Assembly (NCBI RefSeq): GCF_001635685.1 | Contig: NZ_LWFF01000313.1 | Span: 51-64,050 of the forward strand | Reading direction: 5' to 3' | Origin: Erythrobacter sp. HI0063 | GTDB lineage: Bacteria; Pseudomonadota; Alphaproteobacteria; Sphingomonadales; Sphingomonadaceae | DNA: 64,000 nt | Shown here: one piece after another, positions 36,719 to 44,229 of the stretch | How the letters are laid out: every line of letters starts with the position of its first letter | How positions within the stretch are numbered: position 1 is the stretch's first letter | Notes under the pieces: model-generated | What the model was told of the DNA's origin: nothing | The model's database searches: none | Seen by the model: the letters and a program-made list of their open reading frames with translations, nothing else | Made by a program: the position numbers and the translations under genes

Positions 36719-37860
36719 ATCGCCCCCTCTTCCGCCGCGACCGTATCGCCTTTTCCGGTCCGGTCCACCATGCGAACGATCTCTTCCGCCTCGCCGTCCT
36801 GCGACAGCCCGATCGAGCCGAGAAACTGGTGGCCGGTCTCGTAATCGTCGCCGAGCCACAACGGCACGTTCGCCGATTCGATCGTCGCCTTCGCCTCGCG
36901 CTCTTCGGGCGTGAAGGGATCGCCCGCGCGGCGGATGAAGACCGCGCGAATGCGACCGGGATGGTCGGCCACGACCTTGGCGAAAGCCACGAGATCGCCC
37001 TGCGTATCGTCACCGATCAGAGCGAAGCGCATATCGGGATAGGTTTCGATGATCCGGTGGATCGCTTCCGTCTTATGCGCGCCATGGCTGCCCGATCCGA
37101 AGGTTTCGCGGTTCAGCCCCCAATCGCGCAGCATCAGCGGGCCGAGCGGCAATTTGCGGCTCTTCATGAAGGCGACGAGATAGGAAAACAGGTTCCAGGG
37201 GCTGGAGCTGACATAGAAGAAGGGATGGTGCGTCGCGGGCAGGCGCTCGCCCGCCGAACCGTCCCCTTCCATCAGAACCGCGCCGCCGCCCAATGCCGTG
37301 TAGAACACGTCCGCCTGGGGTACGAGCAGGCGCTCGTCGGGCATCTGCATCAGGACGCGCCGCCAGTTGCGGGCGATGGCGCGCAGATTGCCGCTAATGC
37401 CGGTTTCGATCACCGTATCGTCGATATCGCTGATGACGCCCAGCGCAGCATCGCGCCCGGGAACGAGCACATGCCCGTCCACCGCCTGTCCGCCCTCGCG
37501 ATTGTCCCAGTGAAAAGTGACCACCTCCCACACCGTGGTTTCGGACAGGTCGGCGGGCGGATCGAGCGCGATGTCGAAATGGGCATAGCCCTCATCGTCG
37601 GTCAGGGCGCGATGGCGGTGATTTCGTCCGTCGGCGTGGCGCAGTTCCAGCTCGACCGTCACGTCCGCCACTTCGCGCGAAGCGAACTGGGCGATCATGG
37701 TGCGAAAGGCCTGCCAGCGCCCGCTGGCCCGGAACCGCGCACTTGCGTCGCGCTTGCCCGAACGAAGGGCGCGGCATGAAATCGTCAGGCGGTCGCGATT
37801 GCGAAAGCCGAAATAGGGCTGGATGCGGATCGGAGGCGCGCGAAACGGAGCGATGGGCAT
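36715..37860 (-). CDS. App1-family (DUF2183) phosphatase
   Basis: A 381-aa protein with an N-terminal beta-rich part (about residues 1-135) and a HAD-like App1 catalytic domain. The domain starts VISDIDDTVIETG, with Asp145 and Asp147 of DxDxT, continues with FFYVSSSPWNL and ends RFALIGDDTQGD. Yeast App1 is a phosphatidate phosphatase; bacterial members are assumed to act on lipid phosphates. It overlaps the downstream alpha/beta-hydrolase (ATGA), so a two-step lipid-processing role is conceivable. Confidence 0.88.
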   Translation of the reverse strand: MPIAPFRAPPIRIQPYFGFRNRDRLTISCRALRSGKRDASARFRASGRWQAFRTMIAQFASREVADVTVELELRHADGRNHRHRALTDDEGYAHFDIALDPPADLSETTVWEVVTFHWDNREGGQAVDGHVLVPGRDAALGVISDIDDTVIETGISGNLRAIARNWRRVLMQMPDERLLVPQADVFYTALGGGAVLMEGDGSAGERLPATHHPFFYVSSSPWNLFSYLVAFMKSRKLPLGPLMLRDWGLNRETFGSGSHGAHKTEAIHRIIETYPDMRFALIGDDTQGDLVAFAKVVADHPGRIRAVFIRRAGDPFTPEEREAKATIESANVPLWLGDDYETGHQFLGSIGLSQDGEAEEIVRMVDRTGKGDTVAAEEGAI

Positions 37861-37929
37861 GAGGCGGCGCTAGCGGCCTGCGCCAGCGCTGTTAAGTCTT
37901 CGCGCCTTCGAGTTTCGCGAAGAGCGCCG

Positions 37930-39741
37930 TCAGGCGAGCTTGCGCGCAGCGCGCTCGATCAGCGCGATATCCTCGGGCACTTCCCCGATCACATCGAGCG
38001 TCCCGGTCTCGTCCCTGCGGATCACGACGAGCGCGAATTCCGGGCCGTCGGGCGCGAGGTCGGCCAGATCGATCGGGTCCATCCGGCGGAGGATTTCCGC
38101 CAGCTCCGCGCGCACCGCAGGCGCGTCCAGCGCGGGCTTGCCCGCTTCTTCGCGGCGCAGGCGGCGTTCTTCGCGCACCACGCCCTTGAGCCCGCCTTCG
38201 GCTTCCATGAGGAATCGGGCGAGCGAGCCGCGTGCAAGCTTGGTGCGATGGGCATGCGACAGCACTGCGGCATATTCGGTCAGGCGGGTCTTGTCGTAAT
38301 CGGCGCCGAAGACCAGTTTGACCACCGGAGTCATCGGCGCGCGATCCTGCACGGTCAGGCCGTTATCGGCGATGATTTCGGCAAAGCCTTCGGGATCCGA
38401 TTGCGCTTCCAGGCTGAAATCGTAGGCGCGCCCGACAGCGTTGTAGAGGGCGGTCCGGCTGCGGTCTTCGCTCGACTGTGCGGCATGGGCCAGGTCGCGC
38501 GCTTCGGCGAGGCAGTCGTAAAGGCCTTCAGGTTCGCTGTGGTCCAGCTCGACGGGCGCCGCCTCTTCGAACGGCTCGACCACCGGTTCGGGCTCGTAGG
38601 CCTGGGGGATCGGCGCCGCGGAAGGCTCGGGGAAGTCGCCCATGGTGTTCTGGGACGGCATGATCACTTCGCTCGCGCGCCGCGTGCCGCGCGACACCAG
38701 CGAGGCGAGGCCTAGACCGACGCCATCGTCGGCCAGCGGATCGACGACATCGTCGACATCCTCGTAATCGGGTTCGTCCCATTCCTCGGCCAAGCCGTAA
38801 TCGCTTGCGCGCTCGCCTATCGCCCAGCTTTCACTGTCGTCGCTTTCAGCCTCTTCGCCGGACGGATCCGGCTCGTTTTCCGCTTCTGCCGCGTAATCGG
38901 GTGTGGGCAGAGCAGGGCGCTTGATGCGGGCGGGCCGATCTGGCGAAGCGGTGCCGAAGGATGGGCGAGGAAGCATATCCACCGCGGCGTCGGGTTCGTC
39001 TTCGCTCTCGTCTTGGCTCGGGGCAAAAGTGCCCAGTTCGAGCACGTCGTCGGGCGCTTCGTTCGGCAGAGAAACCCCTTCCAGGGCCTGGCCGATTTCC
39101 AGCAGCAATTCGTCGGCCATCGCCTGGTCGGCGAGTTCCTTCCAATTGATGACGCCGTAGATGAAGTCGATCTTCGCAGGCTCGCCCGTGGCGCGATTGT
39201 CGTCCGGCTCGCTTGAATAGGGAAGCAGGATACCGCGATAAAGCGCGGTGTTGCCACGCTCGTTCAGAAACTCCGCCTCGAACCCGATGGGGGCCTGGTT
39301 CGCGAGGATCTGCATGTAATGATCGGTAATCCGGCTCAGCAGCGATCGGCTGGGCACGTCCGACAGGCGCGCCATTGCGTCATCGGCGCTACATTCCTTG
39401 GCCAGTTCCGCTCCGATATGGCGCAGCACCGGATCGTCCAGCCCGTCGGAGAAATCGAGCAGCACCGAATAGGGGCCGAAATCCTCGATCGATTCGGGGT
39501 CGAGCGTGTCGATCGAGGGAAAGGCGTTGTCGCCAAGCTGGCTCGCCCAGAGATTGTAGGCGCGCACCTGCATGCGGCGCTCGTCCTGTCCGACCGGGCT
39601 GGGCGGCCCGAAATCGTCGCTGTCGTCGTCTTCGTAGGCGCTCTCGTCGTCGAGATCGAAGGGATCGGCGAGCGGATCGCTGTGCCGATCGGGTTCGAAG
39701 CCCCCGTCATGCGCGCCGAATTCGCCGCCAAGCCTGTCCAT
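37930..39741 (-). CDS. Large acidic PAS-like protein, unknown function
   Basis: A 603-aa cytoplasmic protein. An acidic, low-complexity N-terminus (about residues 1-50) is followed by a region (about 55-235) whose layout (YNLWASQLGDNAFPSIDTLDPESIEDFGPYSVLLDF...) recalls the PAS_5-type domain of alphaproteobacteria. A long Glu/Asp/Pro-rich disordered linker (about 245-420) leads to a helical C-terminal domain (about 425-600) rich in Arg and Ala. It lacks GGDEF, EAL, kinase or DNA-binding motifs. Probably a scaffold or sensory protein; I can assign no pathway. Confidence 0.65.
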   Translation of the reverse strand: MDRLGGEFGAHDGGFEPDRHSDPLADPFDLDDESAYEDDDSDDFGPPSPVGQDERRMQVRAYNLWASQLGDNAFPSIDTLDPESIEDFGPYSVLLDFSDGLDDPVLRHIGAELAKECSADDAMARLSDVPSRSLLSRITDHYMQILANQAPIGFEAEFLNERGNTALYRGILLPYSSEPDDNRATGEPAKIDFIYGVINWKELADQAMADELLLEIGQALEGVSLPNEAPDDVLELGTFAPSQDESEDEPDAAVDMLPRPSFGTASPDRPARIKRPALPTPDYAAEAENEPDPSGEEAESDDSESWAIGERASDYGLAEEWDEPDYEDVDDVVDPLADDGVGLGLASLVSRGTRRASEVIMPSQNTMGDFPEPSAAPIPQAYEPEPVVEPFEEAAPVELDHSEPEGLYDCLAEARDLAHAAQSSEDRSRTALYNAVGRAYDFSLEAQSDPEGFAEIIADNGLTVQDRAPMTPVVKLVFGADYDKTRLTEYAAVLSHAHRTKLARGSLARFLMEAEGGLKGVVREERRLRREEAGKPALDAPAVRAELAEILRRMDPIDLADLAPDGPEFALVVIRRDETGTLDVIGEVPEDIALIERAARKLA

Positions 39742-39848
39742 CGCCGGTACCGCCCCAATTCCATTGCAAATCAGGGTCCGCTTGTGGCGCGTGCGTGGTA
39801 AAGATACGATTAAACATGCCGGGGGCGAAAGCGTCGGCCCGTGTCGCT

Positions 39849-40316
39849 TCAGAGCATATACCGCATCTTGATCGGCAGAGTGCGCGGCGCGCGATCGATC
39901 TGGACCGCCGCATCGTCGAAAACCGGCGGGCCCATCTGCACTTTCGCATCGCGCGAGAAGCCGAATCCCTCCTTGGGCATCATGCCCAGCGCCCGATCGG
40001 CCTTGCCGTTCGCGTTCTCGTCATGGAGCAGCGCCACGGCATAACGGCCCGGTATGACATCGGCGAAACGCACGGTGACCGTGCCGCCATGCGCGTCCAC
40101 GATCGCGCTATAGGCATGCGCATCGCCGCGGCATTTGGGAAAGCGCGCCGGATCGCGAGTCATGCAGGCTCTCACCACGCCCTTCGCATTGCGCAGATCG
40201 CTGATCGCAAGCGTGACGGTGGTGCCCGTGTCCGCCGTCGCCTGCGGCGCCGCACCCGCCACGAGACATGCCGCCAGCGGAAGCGCCGCCAGTCTAAGGC
40301 CGCTCCGCGCCGTCAT
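39849..40316 (-). CDS. DUF2141 exported protein
   Basis: A 155-aa exported protein with signal peptide (MTARSGLRLAALPLAACLVAG...). The DUF2141 domain has a beta-rich body with VVRACMTRDP, IPGRYAVALLHDENANGKAD and GFGFSRDA, the family's hallmark HDxNxNGKxD loop. The function of DUF2141 proteins is unknown. ATG at 40316 was chosen for its signal peptide. It overlaps the fatty-acid hydroxylase gene by 4 bp (ATGA). A second DUF2141 gene sits at 49757. Confidence 0.88.
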   Translation of the reverse strand: MTARSGLRLAALPLAACLVAGAAPQATADTGTTVTLAISDLRNAKGVVRACMTRDPARFPKCRGDAHAYSAIVDAHGGTVTVRFADVIPGRYAVALLHDENANGKADRALGMMPKEGFGFSRDAKVQMGPPVFDDAAVQIDRAPRTLPIKMRYML

Positions 40317-41032
40317 GCGTTGGGACTCAGGCCCCGATCGGTCCCGCACAAGCGATCCCAGAAGCGAAAATACAGTCCGTAATTGCATCGATACTCTTCA
40401 TGATGACGCTGGTGATGGCTCGCCGTTATCAGCCACCCGCCTAATTTCGAATGAACCAGACGGCGCGGAAACATCTCCCACCCCATATGGTTGGTCACGC
40501 CCATCACCGTCATCACGCCGAGCACCACGCCCAGCATCGCGACATGGATCGGGATGAGGAAGACCAGCGCCGGGATCACCACGGCCCCGGTCAGCGCCTC
40601 GTAAGGGTGGAAGCTCATCGCCGCCCAGGCGGTGGGCGGGCGGCTTGCATGGTGGACCGCGTGCATCTTTCGAAACACCTTGGGGCGGTGCATCCAGCGG
40701 TGGGTCCAGTAGAACCAGGTGTCGTGCGCGAAGAGGTAAAGCAGCACCGAAACTGGCGCGTACCAGAGCGGATAGGCGCTCCAGTCCTCGTAGATGCGCG
40801 TCCATCCCCGCTCCTGCCAGCCCCAGGCGACCAGGCCCGCTGGTATGCCGAAAACGGCCGCCGATACCAGCGACCAGCCGATCTCGCGCCGCATCTGCGG
40901 GCCGAGCCGGTCGTGGATGCCCGGCACCCGCCGCGCGCTGATCCAGGCGAACAGGCCGCTCGACGCGAAATAGCGCACAGCGACGATCGCGGTCATCGAA
41001 AGGACGGAGAGGAGGATGGCGAGCGACGTCAC
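40313..41032 (-). CDS. Sterol desaturase / fatty acid hydroxylase family membrane protein
   Basis: A 239-aa di-iron membrane enzyme. The histidine clusters HDTWFYWTHRWMH, HAVHHAS and HHQRHHEEY match the HX3-4H...HX2-3HH pattern that binds two irons. About four hydrophobic segments span the membrane. It hydroxylates or desaturates a lipid, carotenoid or sterol-like substrate; the sequence does not tell which. Start GTG at 41032 begins the hydrophobic N-terminus; no nearer ATG is better. It is coupled to the DUF2141 gene downstream. Confidence 0.88.
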   Translation of the reverse strand: MTSLAILLSVLSMTAIVAVRYFASSGLFAWISARRVPGIHDRLGPQMRREIGWSLVSAAVFGIPAGLVAWGWQERGWTRIYEDWSAYPLWYAPVSVLLYLFAHDTWFYWTHRWMHRPKVFRKMHAVHHASRPPTAWAAMSFHPYEALTGAVVIPALVFLIPIHVAMLGVVLGVMTVMGVTNHMGWEMFPRRLVHSKLGGWLITASHHQRHHEEYRCNYGLYFRFWDRLCGTDRGLSPNA

Positions 41033-41084
41033 GGCGCCGCTATGCCGCAATCCTGCCGTAACGAGAAGGGCTTGCGCCGATTCG

Positions 41085-41618
41085 TCAGGCGATGTCGCCG
41101 GTTCCCCACGGTGCGCATTCGGGATCGGCGGCAACGGTGAGGCGCCGCAGCGCCGTGCGCGACAAGCGCTCGATCTCCACCTTGCGCCGCGCTGCGGCCA
41201 GCGGATTGAGCGGCGCGGGCCGCAGGATTTCCGCATCGTAGCCATCCGCCACGATCACGCCGCAGCAATCGGGTCGATAATCCTCGCTGTCGAGCGGGCT
41301 GCGATCGAGGCCCGGCGGGACACCCCAGAAGAACCGGTCGCAATGGTCGAGATAGTCGGGCCATTTCCCATCGCCGAGCAGATCGCCGCGCTGCACCTTG
41401 ACCTCCACGATCACGACCCGGCCTTTCGCATCGACACCCATCAGATCGGCGCGCCGCCCGTTGCGCAGCGGCATTTCGGGCAGGCACCAGATGCCGTTGC
41501 GCGCAAACAGCCGCATGATCCCGCGGCACACATCGCGCGCGATCGGAGCATCGGCTGAATCGTCGAGCGGGGTGTTCGAGCGCTCCGGCGATCGGGCGAG
41601 GGCGGCTGATTCGGGCAT
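41085..41618 (-). CDS. MmcB-family DNA repair protein (PD-(D/E)XK-like)
   Basis: A 177-aa protein of the MmcB family, known from Caulobacter as a DNA-damage tolerance protein. The nuclease-like core is visible: RRADLMGVD (Asp58), then VVIVEVKVQRGDL (Glu72, Lys74), the D...ExK triad. After it come DGKWPDYLDHCDRFFWGVP and DCCGVIVADGYDAE. The ATG at 41618 was chosen over an upstream TTG at 41654. No lexA-type SOS box was identified with confidence. It lies 52 bp upstream of the hydroxylase gene on the same strand. Confidence 0.85.
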   Translation of the reverse strand: MPESAALARSPERSNTPLDDSADAPIARDVCRGIMRLFARNGIWCLPEMPLRNGRRADLMGVDAKGRVVIVEVKVQRGDLLGDGKWPDYLDHCDRFFWGVPPGLDRSPLDSEDYRPDCCGVIVADGYDAEILRPAPLNPLAAARRKVEIERLSRTALRRLTVAADPECAPWGTGDIA

Positions 41619-41666
41619 GGCGCTTTGGCTGGAACAAAATGCGAACCAGGTCAAGCGCGCGTGAGG

Positions 41667-42086
41667 CTATGCCGCCAGCCGGTCGGGCTCCAGCACGGCC
41701 AGGATCGCAGCCCGCGCGCCATGGAATTCGCGCCACAGGGTCAGGGCCGCAGGCGTTGTGTCGGCCCCGGTTCCTGCCGCCACGATCAGCGCGCGCAGGC
41801 CGGTCTGCATGACGTAGGCCAGATCCTCGATCCCGGTCGCGATCTCTTCGCCGCGCCACCCCGCCACTTGCGATGCCCGCGCCGGGAATTGCGCGATGGC
41901 GGGATCGAAGCTTTCGTGGCCAAGCTGCGCGAGTTCGGCAACGGCATCGGCCGCCGCGTGCACCGCTTCCCACCGCGCGGCGAGCAATTCGGCACGCGCG
42001 GTGTCGGCTCCGCCATCGGGGGCGGCGCCAAGCGGCGGAAGCATGGTCGCTCCGGCCAGATCGAATTCGTGATTGATCGCGGACAT
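41667..42086 (-). CDS. Hypothetical protein, unknown function
   Basis: A 139-aa Ala-rich, helical soluble protein with no signal peptide. Recurring features are short amphipathic helices (RWEAVHAAADAVAELAQLGHESF and IATGIEDLAYVMQTGLRALI). I know no family. It lies 48 bp upstream of the MmcB gene on the same strand, so the pair could be co-transcribed, and it begins about 125 bp beyond tRNA-Arg. Codon usage looks native. Confidence 0.55.
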   Translation of the reverse strand: MSAINHEFDLAGATMLPPLGAAPDGGADTARAELLAARWEAVHAAADAVAELAQLGHESFDPAIAQFPARASQVAGWRGEEIATGIEDLAYVMQTGLRALIVAAGTGADTTPAALTLWREFHGARAAILAVLEPDRLAA

Positions 42087-42211
42087 GGACGAAAGAGTAG
42101 CGCGAACAGGCTTACCGAATTCCTAAGAGCTGATTCGCCGGGGCCGATCGGCGGCCAGGGCACGAAGCCTCTGGCGCCCAGCCCCCGCCTTTGCTAGAGG
42201 CCCGCCGCTCG

Positions 42212-42288
<77 letters not shown>

Positions 42289-42325
42289 GCTTCATTCGAT
42301 GGTTTGGACGTTTGCGGCTGATTGT

Positions 42326-43639
42326 TCATGCAGTCGGAACCCTGATATATCCTTTCAGGACGCCTCCCCTTCGTTTGAAGCGCAGCAGGTTCAGCGCAAG
42401 TGCGAGCAGGCAAACTGCCCAGAAGATCGCGACGAACGGCGCTCCATTTCCCATGGCCAGGCGCGACAACAGCGTCGCAGCGACTCCGGCGGGTACTCCG
42501 ACTACAAAGCCCCACCACGCCGCGCGAAGAAGTTCCGATGGCCTTGCGGCCCGTTCGCGCTTGTCGAGCCAGATGAACGTGCCGGTCGCGACCACCACCG
42601 TCATCGCCAGGCCGAAGAGAATGTAAGCGATCTTGACCGGCAGCCCGCCGTAATTGCCGAAATGGAGATTATAGGTGGACGCGGCCAATTGTTGCCCCAC
42701 CGTCCCATCCGCCAGGCCGACGGTGCCGCGAAACTCGCCCTTGCCGGAAAAGGCATAGTATTCGCCGAAGATCAGGCGCCGGGGATGTTCGGCGATAATC
42801 TGGACGTGCTGGCCCGCAGTGCCCGGATCGTGCAGGATCACGTAATAGGGAATGGTCTGCGGGAATTCGCGCTCCATGAAGGCGAGTGCAGGCGTGACGT
42901 CCGCGATCGGCGCGGGCGCAGGATCGCCTTCGGGCTCGGCGCCGAATACCGGAGCAAGCGCCGCTTCGCTGTCGCCACCATAGCCGCTCGACGCAAGACC
43001 GACCCCCGAAATGTAGAACAGTCCGATCATCGCTCCTGTGAGCGCAATCGCCAGAGCGAAGGGAATGGTCCACACTGCCAGCCGGTTGTGCCAGTCGAGC
43101 GTGGCGACAGCGTCCGCCCTGCGCGCACGAAGCCGGAAGGCGTCGCGGAAGATGCGCGGGTGGGCGACAATACCGGAGATGGTGAGCGCGACCAGCATGG
43201 CGCCGAAAAGTCCCACGAGCGACATTCCGATCACTGCGGGCAGATTGAGGCGATAATGCAGTGCCAACAGAAACTCGGCCCAGGCGTTTTCTTCCGGCAT
43301 CGCGATGGCGCCGCTCCGGTCGATATGCACCGCTTGCGTATCGGTGGTGATCGTGGCGCGCGGCAGATCCCGGGTTGGCAGATGGACGTAGAGATGCGTG
43401 GTGGTCGGGCGATCGCTTTCGGCGGCGAGCACGTTCTCGATACCGCGCTGAACGCTGGCAGGTGCGATGGCGGTCATTTCAGGCGCGTCGTGCTGTTCGA
43501 GCCTTTGCCACTCTTCGTACAGGACGATCGCGGTGCCGGTGGCGCAGATCAGATAGAGCAGTGCGCAGCAGATCAGGCCCAGCGCCGAATGCGCCGAGAT
43601 CGCCTTGCGAACGGTCTGTTTGGATAGTGCGATGGTCAT
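42326..43639 (-). CDS. PepSY-associated membrane protein (iron/siderophore uptake partner)
   Basis: A 437-aa membrane protein with four main hydrophobic segments (about residues 17-40, 135-165, 190-220 and 345-370, with more near the end) and periplasmic PepSY-like regions. LHYRLNLPAVIGMSLVGLF and LDWHNRLAVWTIPFALAIALTGAMIGLFYISG match the PepSY_TM family. Such proteins occur beside siderophore receptors and are thought to act as membrane ferric-siderophore reductases; this is inferred here. The ATG at 43639 overlaps the upstream gene by 4 bp. Confidence 0.85.
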   Translation of the reverse strand: MTIALSKQTVRKAISAHSALGLICCALLYLICATGTAIVLYEEWQRLEQHDAPEMTAIAPASVQRGIENVLAAESDRPTTTHLYVHLPTRDLPRATITTDTQAVHIDRSGAIAMPEENAWAEFLLALHYRLNLPAVIGMSLVGLFGAMLVALTISGIVAHPRIFRDAFRLRARRADAVATLDWHNRLAVWTIPFALAIALTGAMIGLFYISGVGLASSGYGGDSEAALAPVFGAEPEGDPAPAPIADVTPALAFMEREFPQTIPYYVILHDPGTAGQHVQIIAEHPRRLIFGEYYAFSGKGEFRGTVGLADGTVGQQLAASTYNLHFGNYGGLPVKIAYILFGLAMTVVVATGTFIWLDKRERAARPSELLRAAWWGFVVGVPAGVAATLLSRLAMGNGAPFVAIFWAVCLLALALNLLRFKRRGGVLKGYIRVPTA

Positions 43640-44229
43640 ACCGTACCGTTCTGGAGCAGGAGGAAGGGTGCCGAAACGGCGGCAACGCCCATCACCAAGG
43701 CGCATTGCCTTATGCGCCGCGACATCATCAGCAGCGCGAAGGAGAGGATGGGCCAGGCGATCGGAACGGTTGCGAGGACGGCGACATTGCCATCCGCCTC
43801 CGCGCCTCCGGCCATCAGGACCATGGCTCTCACGGCGAGCGCCAGCAGCACGCTCGCGGCCAATGAAATCGGCCCGGCAAGCGCGAAGGTGACCAAGCCC
43901 GATCGCCGTTCGGGGGCGGTCTCTTCGATAGTCCGGGGGCTGGTCCTGGCGATTTTCGCCCGCCCCTTTGTCGCCCTCCCTTTGCGTGCCGGCTTGGCCG
44001 CCGCAAAAGCGAGCACGACGAATGCGGCGAACATGATGACGAGCACGGTGGCGGCGATCCCCCACTCTCCCGCAGCGGCGTCGCCTGCGAGAACCGCGGC
44101 CAACAGTGCGCCCCAACCGGCGATGTTCCACGCTCTCGAACGGGCAGGCCGTTCCCAGGACAGGCGCAGGACGGCTACGCCGGCGATTGCCAGCGCAGCC
44201 GCCATCCAGAGCAGGGCATCGCTTCCCAT
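43636..44229 (-). CDS. Membrane protein between TonB receptor and PepSY gene, unknown
   Basis: A 197-aa protein with about six hydrophobic segments: two near residues 5-22 and 38-50, one at 58-78, then a cytoplasmic charged stretch (PARKGRATKGRAKIAR), and three near 110-135, 145-165 and 170-190. I cannot name the family, but small membrane proteins of this kind accompany PepSY proteins in siderophore uptake loci. It shares one base with the receptor gene stop (44229) and overlaps the PepSY gene by 4 bp, so the three are one translation unit. Confidence 0.7.
   Translation of the reverse strand: MGSDALLWMAAALAIAGVAVLRLSWERPARSRAWNIAGWGALLAAVLAGDAAAGEWGIAATVLVIMFAAFVVLAFAAAKPARKGRATKGRAKIARTSPRTIEETAPERRSGLVTFALAGPISLAASVLLALAVRAMVLMAGGAEADGNVAVLATVPIAWPILSFALLMMSRRIRQCALVMGVAAVSAPFLLLQNGTV

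Noticed and set aside
36213-37013. Alternate minus-strand frame across the App1-like/hydrolase junction
   Set aside because: Arg-rich shadow frame; the two genes it spans have intact catalytic motifs in another frame.
42289-42325. Integration (att) site at the tRNA-Arg 3' end
   Set aside because: No integrase gene and no duplicated tRNA 3' segment is visible in the window.
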